Shown piece after piece: positions 44,752 through 55,790 of a stretch of 64,000 nucleotides of DNA (within the stretch, counting starts at the first letter, position 1; each line of letters starts with the position of its first letter). The DNA is taken from the NCBI RefSeq assembly GCF_019703515.2, contig NC_059385.1, positions 29,864,001 to 29,928,000 of the forward strand. The letters run 5' to 3'. Position numbers and translations under genes: made by a program. The notes below the pieces were generated by a model. That model had not been told where the DNA came from and made no database searches. It saw only the letters and a list, made by a program, of their open reading frames with translations. The DNA is from Myxocyprinus asiaticus (Eukaryota > Chordata > Actinopteri > Cypriniformes > Catostomidae).

Positions 44752-44935
44752 GTTTATTAAGTCATAATCAGCTGTTGTAGTCATGATATGTGTGAAAGTG
44801 AATAAAACGCACAGTTGTTGTAGTGCCTCTAGTGTACATTGCACCAAGAAACTGCACCGAAATACTGTAGAATTTGGCACGTAAAAGTCAGTTTGCAAAA
44901 ATGTAGTTATAGTAACTTTCATTCTATGAGACTAT

Positions 44936-45131
44936 ATAATGTAATGTATCTGAATTATCTGAATCATAATAATTATTATGATATTATGTATATTCTTTAT
45001 TTGGGGGCCTTTCTCAGTGAATATTTTGATTAATTAATTAATTAGCACATCATGTAATTAATTTGATTCCAAATGTAATTGATTTAAATTGATATGGATT
45101 TGACAGCCACATTTTAATAGATTTTACAGAA

Positions 45132-45164
<33 letters not shown>

Positions 45165-46546
45165 ACACACTTATCACATTGCTAAACTATTGTGCCACAA
45201 TTCATAAACAACAAAGTGAAATTTAATGTTTGCCTAACCTAATATTAATTTCAACCAAAGTTCAAGTTTCATGGTCATATTTTTCACATAATTGCGTATG
45301 TGTACTCCACTGAAATTTTGATTATGAAGCAGAATCTGCCATTAAGGCAAAATAACAAAACATCACTTCCTTCTACCCCTTAAGGGACATAAAATGAAAA
45401 TTGCATTCAACCGCACACCCCCACTAATGAGTCTGAATTATAATGTGCTGACCAGTTCAGATCACATCTTTGCCCAGAACATTTTTTGGTTCATTTCTTT
45501 GTGAGATGGGCCCAGTTTTTTTTTTTTTTTTTTCTTCTTCTTCTTTTTTTTGTTAAGGCCGAGCTCTCTTTTCCTGCCAACCATATTTTTTTTTTTTATT
45601 GCAAGTGATTGATATTTTGTTTACTGTTGGGATCCTTTGGGATTGTGGAGAATGGGTCGGCCAAATGTAGTGTACAGTAATTACATCAGAGCTGGAGAGA
45701 AAAACTCTGTGAGACAAAACTAGAAAAGTTGCTCACCCAGCACGAGAGGTCCAGATTCACTGTTGCTTTTCCATTAGTAAATTTCTTTTAAATTTAAGGA
45801 AACAAAAATGTCTGCATGCCCTCTGGCATTACTTTTTAGTTATTTGAAAACAGGCATCTTGGAATTGATCAGACATCTGAAATCACAGGAGACATTTTTT
45901 TTTTTTTTTTTATTATATGTATATATAAGGCTATCACTATTGTCTGTGTAGCGCAAGAATAGCATTCAGCTGTTTGTGACCCATTTTTCTTTTGTAATTT
46001 ATTTTTATTTGTTTGTATGTGGGCAGGACTTTACTTTATCCATTGAGAATTGATTGGACAGTGAAAAGTGGGTGTTACATACCAGAATGTAGGCAGGTGG
46101 TTGGAGGGGAGAGGTTGAAAACGTAAGAGGGATTGGTGATGTCTAAGTAATTTCAGATGTGGAGCAAGTTAATACATTTTGATGACAGATTACAAATACA
46201 AGTTGTTTGAAATCTAGCTGACCTGTCTGTAGGTGTGTCGATAACTAGCAATGGGCAACAGCCAATGAAACTGCGAGAGGAAAGAGCACAAGAGGAGGGT
46301 ATGAATGCTTTGCTTACCTCTAACTCAATATTCGTAACAGATAAGCCTTGCTGTCCACATCTCACCAACAACCGTATCATCCATATTTTCAGACTTTGTT
46401 TTTTTATTCAGAACAAATCAGTGCAAAACCCACCAAAAGCTCTAGCTCTGTTGTTTGTTAACCCATCAAGAATCAACTCAAATGGTGTTTGTCAATCAAA
46501 TGGTGTTTTGAATTAATTTCAGAATTAATGTTTACTTATGAGTTTC
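44936..46546. other. non-coding stretch with CA microsatellite
   Basis: A (CA)n tract at about 45133-45162 and several poly-T runs (45518-45600, 45896-45911). No gene recognised. Confidence 0.5.
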
Positions 46547-46937
46547 TGTAACGTTGCTGGCAAAGACAGGCTGACAAAGACGATGATGAAGTTAGAACCC
46601 AGGTGCTGTTTATTTACATAAGTGAAATCCAACAACCATAAATCCAAACATGAAACAAACCATAAACTTGACCAATCCAACAATGTTACACTTACAATAC
46701 CTGACAATGGGCAATGGCAAACAAGAGGGTTAAATACTTGGACAAGGGAGAACACATGACAATGAAAACCAATGAACACTTAGAACTCTAAACTATAAAA
46801 CAAGACTGCTAACAACCTTATGAAACAATGAACCAATGAGGGCAAGACACAAGAACATGGGAAACACATGACAAGATCACATGACAAGGAAACAGGAACT
46901 AACATGGCATGGAACAAAAACACATACAACCCTGACA
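46547..46937 (-). mobile_element. solo LTR of the A/B LTR family
   Basis: On the minus strand it starts TGTCAGGGTTG and ends CAGCAACGTTACA. It is bounded by a perfect 5-bp duplication, GTTTC (46542-46546 and 46938-46942). It shares the TTAGTTCCTGTTTCC and CATTGGTT blocks with the LTR of element A. It probably arose by LTR-LTR recombination. Confidence 0.85.
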
Positions 46938-46942
46938 GTTTC

Positions 46943-47282
46943 TGACTAGTAAAAAAAAAAAAAAACATTCACATTTGTCAATCTTGTAATTCCAACTTCT
47001 CCCATTTGATCATTGTGACATTATGTAAAAAAAATTAAATGACAGTGCCTCTATTTACACACACTTCTGTCATTCTAACCCTTAAATGCAAACCTCGGGT
47101 CTTTAGTGACCCGGGATCTCATTCCACCCTCTTTACCTAATCTATTTTTTGGAGTTATGACCTCACCTCTTATAGTATTCCTAGTATTCCTTAACCTTTC
47201 TCTTATGAACAGTGAAGAAAAAAAAGGCAAAATTGCAAAATATATACAGTATAAACATTATATATATACAAACACACACATA
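46943..47282. other. non-coding stretch with GGGTC palindrome
   Basis: GGGTC-TTTAGT-GACCC lies at about 47098-47113; a sister palindrome, GGGTC-ATTAGT-GACCC, is at about 47470-47485. Poly-A tract at 46951-46965. No gene. Confidence 0.45.
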
Positions 47283-47420
47283 CACCGATAAGCCACAACA
47301 TTAAAACCACCTGCCTAATATTGTGTAGGTCACCCTCATGCTGCCAAAATAGCACCATGCTGCATCTCAGAATAGCATTCTGAGATGATATTCTTCTCAC
47401 CACAATTGTACAGAGTGGTT
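47283..47420 (+). mobile_element. fold-back Tc1-type element P2 (truncated)
   Basis: Has the left end CACCGATAAGCCACAACATT and about 135 bp matching P1, then stops. The second arm is absent. Confidence 0.8.
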
Positions 47421-47490
47421 AAGAAAAACAAAAACATTTAACATTAATAATAATTATCAAATGTGTATAGGGTCATTAGTGACCCGAGAG

Positions 47491-50084
47491 AGTGTTGCAA
47501 TATACAGTATATTTGCACTTCCATAATTGACTATTGAATGCTGATTTTCTGTGTAACAATGGTGTATCCCATATGCATGTGCACATGCATATTATATATG
47601 TTATTTGTTTCTCGAGGTGACACTGTTGTTTCAGCGACTGATTTGATTTATTGTTACACTGCTATTTGAAGAAGAAGCAACATGGAAGTAAACTATAGCA
47701 AGTACAAACACATGAACAGTATGATATGGCTATTGTCATTTGGGTGCACTACTGGAATTCTGTAAGTTGTGTGTCTATTTAGAGTCAATATGTGCCTAAG
47801 AAAATGAATCTGTGTTGCTTACATGTATCTTATGCCAGTTGCATCTCATAAAATTCCAGTGTGGCAGTAATGATTCCCATTCTATCATTTGTCTTGAAAA
47901 CTCTTTGAAAATGTTATACTATCTGGGCATTTTGTAGATCCATTTGTGATAGATATGCATGCCAGGTTGCTAAAGACCTGAGGTACGTGATCATTTTTGG
48001 TTAAACACCCATATTTTTTAAGGTTAATGTAGCCAGTGTTACCTGGTGTCCTTTTTTGTTTTTCACGATTTTGCAGTAGAATGTAGAGGTGACTTAATGT
48101 AATGACTGAGTATTTAGCTGTCATCAGCAACATCATAGAACTGAATTATTGAGTCTTACAGTGTTTACAGGGTGACAAGTTTCTGACTTTTATTGTGGGC
48201 TAAGCTTTAGTATGTAGAGACACTTTTTTCCCAGACTGCTCTGAGACATTAATTTATGAAATAACATGGCAGACAGGAGACTTTTTCAAAGCGTGTTCAT
48301 ATTATGTTTAATACAGGCAGCAAAATTCTGTACATAAGTTTTCCATTTTATGAACATCGCAGTTGCAATTTATGTAATACAAATAAATAAATAAATAATT
48401 TTTTATCCATCTGGATGAATGGAGAATATTTCATTCTCAAATTTGCAGGTGAAATTTTCTTGCTGATCAATTCCCATGGCTTTACACAGAACAGGAGTGA
48501 AAGGAAACAGAGTTATAGAGATGCATGACATACTGAACTTTTCTGCTGCAGATTTATGCCATTTGCAGCCCGTCACATTCTTTTGGAGGAAGGATTGCGG
48601 AACTTTAGCTGTAATTTACAAGCATCTTTCTCCAGGATTTTCTATCTAATCAAATTTTCCCCATTCTTTCCATAACGTCTGCCTTTCCTCTAGCTTAATA
48701 GAGATGCTAAAAGAGAAGAGGAAAATAAAGAGAACAAATGGCTACATTTTTACAAACCCATTGCAGGCTATCGGTGTGTTCTAGCAAAGCATTTACATGT
48801 TATTCCGTGTGATTATGCTTACTGTCAAACATATTTTCAAATGCAAGATGGATGTGGTTCTGAAAAGCAAGAAAATCAATAAGTAATTTACATTTTTGTG
48901 CTTCATTTCCTCAGGCATAACCTTATTCCCTAGTTACATACTGATGTTTTTATTTATAGCTGAAGTAGACTATGTCAATACACACCGAACATGGTTGTGG
49001 AATCTGGAGAATCTTTGTTTTGAATCAGTTTTCATTTTGCTGGGGAAATGTGGAAGTACTTTGAAGGAAATGAATTGAATAATGTGTTACATTGCAAACA
49101 TTTTTTTTTATTATTATTATATTATTTCCCCTGTAAAAATATATAAAACTCCTTTAAACAAGAAAAAAACTTTATTGAGAAGCTAAATGTGTTTTACAGT
49201 ATACATGATGTAATGAAAAAGACATTTCAAATGTGACACAAAATGTGTCCACCCCAAACATCTGCATCCACTCAATTGATCTGAACATTTTCAGGATGGG
49301 CTCAAAAACAGTAGCTAAGCTTTAAACATTGCATAACACACACTCTGTATGCTTTCAATATGAACCATGTCGGATTAGCCACTGCTTTTAGAGGGTCTGC
49401 GTAATCTTTACACAGCAACAATAGAAATTGTTGGACTGATACCCTCACATTTATTCTCCAAACAAACAAGAAGTAATGCTGGACTTGGCCCCTCAGAACC
49501 CACGCACAAGTATTTGGCAAGATGAAACAAATCAAAACATGACAAAATACGAGAGTGGCTCCTTTCAGATGAGCCGGTTTTATTGCGGAATAACACGACG
49601 GTATTGATCTTGGCTCGATTGGAATTTGAAGTTGTGGGCTCTCGCTTTTTTCCATATGCCATCAACATGGATTGTATCCCACATTGAGTTAGCTCATCAC
49701 ACTGAAAACCTGGTGAAGCTGTTTATCTGTTAAGGCTTAACTTCATAAGACAGCCCACACACATGCACACACACACACTCACACACCCTTCCCAGCTCCT
49801 CTAGGGTGGGGTTATATGAGTGTGTTTTTGTAGTGGAAGCTATGATAGGGCTGGCACCTGTCACAGCTGAACATCCAGGAAGAACAAATAAACATACTAC
49901 AGCTCATCTGTGTCAGTGAATAGCAACTACATATTTGATGATGATGCTATTTTGAATATCTTTTGAGTTATTTCAAAATAATGGCATTTCTAAGACTACT
50001 TTTATACATTCTGGCTTGACTCAAAAATATTTCAGTTTCCAACAGGCCATCAGCACAGGACTGAACTATATTTACATAGTTACT
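47491..50084. other. long non-coding stretch, nothing recognised
   Basis: No repeat ends or exon recognised. Segment 48480-48720 is less repetitive, with balanced composition, and could be a conserved non-coding element, but I cannot test that. Open frames at 49302-49668 (-) overlap each other and have no recognisable domain. Confidence 0.45.
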
Positions 50085-51140
50085 GCCTACCCATCGACCT
50101 ACCTGAACTCACACAGCCAGCCACATATCTACCTACCCTAAGCCTAACCCACCCACCCACCCACCCAATCCCCCACCAACCTACCTAGCCTACTAAACCA
50201 CCCACCTACCTACAAACCACCAACCCACCCACCCACTTTCCCTAACGGCTGACATTTCTACCAACCCTACCCAATCACCCTGCTACGTACTTACCTAAAC
50301 TTACTCACCCACCCACCTAACTGGCCTAAGCCTACACCCTCGCCCACCTACCTAACCTATAACCTAAACCACTCACTAACCTACAAAGCCTACCCAACCA
50401 ACCACCTACCTAACCTAGCAAGCCAAACCACCAAACCACCAACCCAAATACCTTTCTAACCTGCCCATCTCTCCACTTACCCTAACCTCTGACATTTCTG
50501 CCAATTCTAAAAATAACCCACCAACCCACTCATCTAAACGTACTTACCCACCAATCTACCTACACTAAATCTACCCACCCACCCAACCTACAAAACCAAC
50601 AACCTACCTAACCTACCCACTCATCTTCCCACCTAGCCAAACCACCAACTCACATACCTAACTATCCCACGCACCTACTTACCCTAATCTCTGACTTTTC
50701 AACAAATCCTACCCAATCACCCTACTTAACTCTACCCAGCCACCTGTCTACCTTAACCTACCACTCACCTACCTGAAACACCAAATGACCTACCTACCTG
50801 AACTAATCACGCAAACCCCCTCAACTACCTGTCCAATCCATCTTCCTACTCGCCTACCTACATACTTCACCTACCCTCCTACCTACCTACCTAAACTTAA
50901 CCATCCACCAACCTAGCCTTAACCTAGCAACCCACCCACCTACCTACCTAAACTACCCAACCCCCTACCTTCATATCTAACTTACCTAGCCAAACCACCA
51001 ACCCACATACTTATCTATCCTACCCACCCACCCATTTCTCTAACCTGCTTACCCACCCACCTTCCGAACCATCAAATTAACTTCCTAGCTCACCCAGTCA
51101 CACATCTACCTACCAACCTACTTAACCTACATCCCTAACT
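50085..51140. repeat. G-poor CCTA/CCCA degenerate satellite
   Basis: About 1 kb made almost only of C, A and T on this strand, built from variants of CCTA, CCCA and ACCA. A distinctive phrase like CCTAACCTCTGACATTTC recurs at 50241, 50481 and 50683, giving a higher-order period of roughly 200-240 bp. A CCAAACCACCAA phrase recurs near 50422, 50636 and 50992. No coding potential. Confidence 0.85.
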
Positions 51141-51524
51141 TCACTTCAATAAATTCAGTAATCAGAATAAGATTTGTGGTCATGCATTCTTTCACAAATG
51201 GGGAAGACAGTTGTGCATTTGCCCAGAATTGCAGCTTATTCAAACATGTCAAATGGGTACAGGACATTCTTTCTCACATTCAAACGATAAATTCCTGACA
51301 AACATAGCTTAAACTCCCATTCATTAATCAGCCACCTCCACCTCCATTATATGTTCTGCGAGTCTGCCTCTTGCTGACATTGTTGCTCTGATTAATTAAG
51401 CATTCAATAAAGAGCCTGAGCAGAAGCCACCAGTGTGCATCTCTCTAAATTGACAACAGAATAAGACTTCTATTGAGGAAACATCTGACTCTGAGCAAGA
51501 AATAAATGCCAGCACTCATTTCCT
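51141..51524. other. non-coding stretch, nothing recognised
   Basis: Separates the CCTA satellite from DIRS copy 4. No feature seen. Confidence 0.5.
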
Positions 51525-51527
51525 GTT

Positions 51528-51715
51528 CCCTATCTGTCACTCACTCGACATTGTGTTGATGTAGTGACACTAGGGGTCCCTCTTGGGAACCCGAGACACC
51601 TCTGGTCTTTGATAAAAGGCCAATGAAAATTGCGAGTGGTATTTGCATGCCAATCCCCCAGACATACAGGTATAAAAGGAGTTGGTATGCAACCACTCAT
51701 TTAGATTTTCTCTTC
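51528..51715 (+). repeat. left inverted terminal repeat of DIRS copy 4
   Basis: Same layout as copy 3 but with decay: the CCAAT palindrome lost a G and the AGTGG/CCACT palindrome is broken (CCAAT). TTGATG replaces the TCGATG seen elsewhere, and the ICR of this copy has the matching change. Confidence 0.88.
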
Positions 51716-51862
51716 GGAGCTGAATGGTCATGCTCACTGAGCTGAATTCCCACGACTGTTCATTCACCTCTGCTGGATCTGATGGCGTATTTCAGCGGCT
51801 TCTCCATCCTCTGCACTGGTGCACTGCAGAGCATGCCCCTGGGCGCTTCGGCAGAAATAAAA

Positions 51863-51938
51863 AGAGTATATTTCTCTAAAAGAGTATATTTCACTAAAAG
51901 AGTATATTTCTCTTAAAAGAGTATATATCTCTAAAAGA
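51863..51938 (+). repeat. 18-bp tandem repeat in the DIRS copy 4 leader
   Basis: Four units of AGAGTATATTTCTCTAAA with small changes. Copy 3 has about two units (42478-42515) and copies 1 and 2 have degenerate ones. Confidence 0.85.
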
Positions 51939-51966
51939 GTGGCACACACAGAACGTCTTTTTAAAG

Positions 51967-53215
51967 ATGCCTTTCCTTTGTGTGTTATTCCTGGTTGTGC
52001 TCGTTATCTCTTGCCTTTTGACGGTCATGATCACTGTCTTTCGTGTCTGGGCACTGCTCACGCGGAGACAGCGTTCGTGCATGAATCATGTACTCATTGC
52101 GAGAACATGTCCATGGCAACGATGTGGTCGTGGCTTACCTTCGTAAGAAAGCAAGCCACCCCAGAGGCTCCCCGCCTCGGTCCTTCTACCCACGGGTATG
52201 AGGCCAGCGCGGCTAGCACTGGGGGGCGATTTGGGGACCCCAATGGGACCGCCTCAGCCAGGTATCCCCCCGTGGACCTCCCATTCCCCAGCACGCTCAT
52301 CTGCCCCGATCGGGCTTCCAGATGAGTCCGCTGGCTCATCTCATGGCGAGTTCGACCTTTTATTCGGAGCCCGCGAAAGTGATGAGCTCTTGAACACAGC
52401 ATCGGAGAGTGGGCTCGTCCAGTCAGACGCAGAAGCCTCAGCTGGGTTCCTCCCTTCGGGTGTGGTCGCCCAGTCACAGGCTGACGCGGAAATGACGACA
52501 TGCTTTCCCAGGCAGCCGCAAGCGTCGGGCTAGAGTGGAACCCTCTGATCTCCCCTGAACCCTCGTGGCTCGATGATTGGTTCCAGGGCTCACGGTGCCG
52601 CTCAAAGCCACATCCTGCCCCTGTTCCTTTCTTCCCGGAAGTGCATGAGGAGCTGACAGGGTTGTGGGAGGAACTTTTTACTGCCTGGTCCCGATCTTTC
52701 AGCTTCCCCGCCCTCACTACCCTTGATGGTGGGGCGGCCAAGGGCTATTCGGAAATCCCCCCTGTGGATAAAGGCGCTCACGGTGCACCTATGCCCGCAG
52801 AGAGCCGCCACCTGGCGCGGGCGCCCAAAGCTCCCATCCAAGGCCTGTAGGTTTACGTCGTCTCTGACGGCCAAGGCCTACAATGCTGCTGGACAAGCCG
52901 CCTCCGCCCTGCACGCCATGGCTCTCCTGCAAGTCTGCCAAGGCGCTAAAGGAACTACACGAGGGTAGTTCCGCCCTGGGATTGATGCAGGAGCTGTGCT
53001 CAGCAACCGACCTCGCTCTCTGGGTGACGAAGGTCATGGCGTGGACTCTTGGGCGGGCAATGTCCACCTTGGTGGTCCAGGTGCGCCACCTTTGTTCCAA
53101 CCTGGTTGAGATGGGAGAGGCCGACAAGGCACGGTTCCTTGATGCCCCCATTTCCCAAGTTGGCCAGTCCGTTGACACAGAGGACTTTGCCCAGCAGTTC
53201 TCAGCGGTGATGCGC
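51967..53215 (+). pseudogene. DIRS copy 4 gag (near full length, frameshifted)
   Basis: The ATG at 51967 is followed by a 1-base deletion, so the conserved frame (FPLCVIPGCARYL) no longer joins it. Frames at 51939-52325, 52198-52533, 52500-52850 and 52883-53314 carry successive gag blocks: the Cys/His cluster, the acidic ESAGSSHGEFD-type region, SRAAAS-like helix, LTGLWEELFTAWSRSF, then LQVCQ...MGEADKARFLDAPISQVG. The gag frame ends by running into shifted recombinase sequence after QFSAVMRS. Confidence 0.75.
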
Positions 53216-53222
53216 AGTCGGA

Positions 53223-54082
53223 TTGGTGCTTTCCTTCCTGCAGGAGAGGTTGGAAGGGTGGCTGTCCCCTTCCACCTTGAAGATGTACGTTGCTGCTGTA
53301 GCAGCACACCATGACACAGTGGACAGTAAGTCCTTAGGGAAGCATGACCTGATCATCAGGTTCCTGAGAGGCGCCAGGAGGCTGAACCCCTCCAGACCAT
53401 GCCTCGTTCCCTCATGGGACCTCTCTGTAGTTCTTCAGGGTCTACAGAGAGCCCCCTTTGAGCCTTTGCAGTCAGCTGAGCTTAAGGCACTCTCTTTGAA
53501 GACTGCCCTCCTGACTGTGCTCACTTCCATCAAGAGGGTAGGAGACCTGCAAGCGTTCTCTGTCAGCGAAACGTGCCTGGAGTTCGGTCCGGGCTACTCT
53601 CACGTGATCCTGAGACCCCGACCAGGCTATGTGCCCATGGTTCCCACAACCCCTTTTAGGGATCAGGTGGTGAACCGGCAAGCACTGCCCCAGGAGGAGG
53701 CAGACCCAGCCCTGACGTTGCTGTGTCTGGTGCGCGCTTTACGCATCTATTTGGATCGCACGCAGAGCTTTAGAGTCTCTGAGCAGCTCTTTGTCTGCTT
53801 TGGTGGACAGCGGAAAGGAAGTGCTGTTTCCAAGCAGAGGATCGCCCATTGGCTCATTGACGCCATAACTATGGCATATCACGCCCAGGACGTGCTACCC
53901 CCGGTAGGGCTATGAGCCCATTCTACCAGGGGTGTAGCGGCCTCCTGGGCCTTGACCAGGGGTGCCTCTCTAACAGACATTTGCAGAGCAGCGGGCTGGG
54001 CAACACCCAACACCTTTGTGAGGTTCTACAACCTCCGGGTGGAGCCGGTTTCGTCCCGTGTAGTGGCATGCACAAGCAGATA
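53223..54082 (+). pseudogene. DIRS copy 4 tyrosine recombinase
   Basis: The frame 53223-53915 begins VLSFLQERLEGW.SPSTLKMYVAAVAAHHD and keeps the first catalytic Arg (SIKRVGDLQAFSV). It ends at TGA 53913-53915, the same codon that is TGA in copy 1 and CGA in copy 3. HSTRG and RFYNL remain readable after the stop. Inactive without readthrough. Confidence 0.85.
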
Positions 54083-54833
54083 AGTCCGGGACAGCCGGCC
54101 GGGTGTATCGCTTGCACATAGCAACTTTTACCTCCCCTGAGCTGAAGAAGTGTGCCGTTAACTCCCAGTAGTGTTCACAAACTGTGTTCCCTGGTTGACT
54201 TCCTCCGAGCCCTGTGACAGTCGACTTTTCAGAGAGACTCGCTGCCGGCCCAGTACACATGCTAATTAAAGCCCTGTACTGGGGTAGGTGCTCCGCATGT
54301 GGCAGTTCCCTGTAGGTAACCCCATGCGATGTATATCTTCCGCTAATTCGTTTCCCTGTTGGCAAACTGCGTCTTCCTTGGGCAGAGCCCCTCTGCCCCA
54401 GTCTCCATGTTTGTAGTAACTCCTCCCCCATTGGGCAGGATCTACCTTGAAGGCTCTCCACTTGGTTGGAAAGACCGTGTGATGTATTTTTCCACTTAAA
54501 AATATCCCCCCCTCTCTTGGGGCGAGGTGTGGTCTCCGCGGTGTCCTCCCCTTGGGAGGGGCACCCCCTGACCTGGCGGCCCAGTCGGATAATCCCCCTT
54601 CTTTTTTAGGGAGTGGAAAAAGAGAAGGGGAAAAGAGGCCACGACTGGGTTAAGCCTGTCTCTATCTTTGGGTAGTCGACTTGTCCCCAAAAAGGGCCGT
54701 TCAACACTCATAACTGTGTTGGGGGAGGTTACGTGTCGACCTGGTGTGCTGGCTATGAGGCACACAGCAAGTCTGCCCACAACACACCGCCAGTTCACGT
54801 AACACCATTCAGCCTTGTGGCGTTTTGTATAGG

Positions 54834-54942
54834 GACCCCTAGTGTCACTACATCAACACCAACGTCGAGTGAGTGACAGATAGGGAACGTCATGGTTACT
54901 GGTGTAACCTCCATTCCCTGATGGAGGGAACGAGATGTTGGT
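54834..54942 (+). repeat. internal complementary region (ICR) of DIRS copy 4
   Basis: 54834-54885 is complementary to the outer left end and 54889-54940 to the outer right end, joined at AAC (54886-54888). It carries this copy's own variants of both ends. Confidence 0.92.
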
Positions 54943-55004
54943 CCCTCCTGCCACAACGCTGAACTACCCGCTGAAATGGCCGGACCTTATATCGGCTCCT
55001 CAGC

Positions 55005-55216
55005 ATAAAACCTGAATGAGTGGTTGCATACCAACTCCTTTTATACCCGTATGTCCAGGGGAGTGGCATGCAAATACCACTCGCCAATTTTCATTGGCCT
55101 TTTATCAAAGACCAGAGGTGTCTCGGGCTCCCAAGAGTGACACCTAGTGTTACTACATCGACACCAACGTCTCGTTCCCTCCATCAGGGAACGGAGGTTA
55201 CACCAGTAACCATGAC
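55005..55216 (-). repeat. right inverted terminal repeat of DIRS copy 4
   Basis: Contains intact CCAAT-TTTC-ATTGG, octamer complement ATGCAAAT, TATA complement, the 8-bp arms CGTTCCCT and AGGGAACG around CCATC, and the terminal palindrome GGTTAC-ACCA-GTAACC. Confidence 0.9.
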
Positions 55217-55519
55217 GTTAATACATTATGAACTAACATGAACAAACAATGTGCAATTGTAATTTCATAAATAACATTAACCAAGATTAATAATTGCTGT
55301 TAAAAATATTGTTCATTGTTATTTCATGATACTCAGCGCATTTACTAATGCTAAAATATACAGCCTCATTGTGAAGTGTTACCCAAAAATTGTGCTTAAA
55401 ATCAAACATTGAAATTCATTAATAATTATTATTAATAATACATTTCTAAATGTCAACTGAATTTGGTTTCATGCTCTTGGCAGCCAATAATTCGCCACAC
55501 AAAATGCCAGTTTTAGAAC
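55217..55519. repeat. ACATTAAC-type repeat, right part
   Basis: Begins GTTAATACATTATGAACTAA, with CATTAACCAAGATTAATAAT further on; like 10230-10445. Its left part is not seen across DIRS copy 4, so the target may have been a partial repeat. Confidence 0.5.
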
Positions 55520-55790
55520 AGTTCTCTGCTGAATTTTTTTACGGTAAAAAGGCTTCAGAAAACTGAAAGGTTGATATTCTCGTGTGTGTGTCTCTTATGT
55601 GAGTTGTGTATTGACTTTACCCCCCATCCTTCTTTTTCTCTGTTCCATGGTATTCACAGCTAAGAGACTTAGCAGGAGATTTGTTTAATGGCCGTCAATA
55701 AATCCATCAATGCTTGCCTACGTGCTAAAGTTCAGTATGCAAGTGAAGTACATACAGGCCAGTGAGTGTTCAGTGTTATTTGCAAATGTG
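55520..55790. mobile_element. MITE-like repeat sharing its end with 60370-60665
   Basis: Contains TTTTTTACGGTAAAAA and, at 55744-55782, a block (AGTACATACAGGCCAGTGAG) that recurs inverted at about 60465-60503. Confidence 0.5.

Larger units (their letters stand above)
41577..44935. mobile_element. second TIR repeat, interrupted by DIRS copy 3
   Basis: Left end GGTCTCATGAACACAACAT and right end (complement) GTCTCATAGAATGAAAGTT are inverted. The left part (to 42136) and right part (from 44752) both align with 39000-39510, showing the DIRS insertion split one repeat unit. Confidence 0.6.
51528..55216 (+). mobile_element. DIRS-type retrotransposon, copy 4 (RT-RH deleted)
   Basis: Both terminal repeats, leader, ICR and GTT flanks (51525-51527 and 55217-55219) are present. 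It carries most of gag joined directly to the tyrosine recombinase, so RT, RNase H and the recombinase N-terminus are deleted. The 5' leader has an expanded 18-bp repeat. The right flank is an ACATTAAC-type repeat. Confidence 0.92.

Noticed and set aside
49302..49668. 117- and 86-codon overlapping frames
   Set aside because: No domain, overlapping out-of-frame, ordinary composition.
50085..51140. Interpretation as interstitial telomere sequence
   Set aside because: Core is CCTA/CCCA without regular CCCTAA hexamers.
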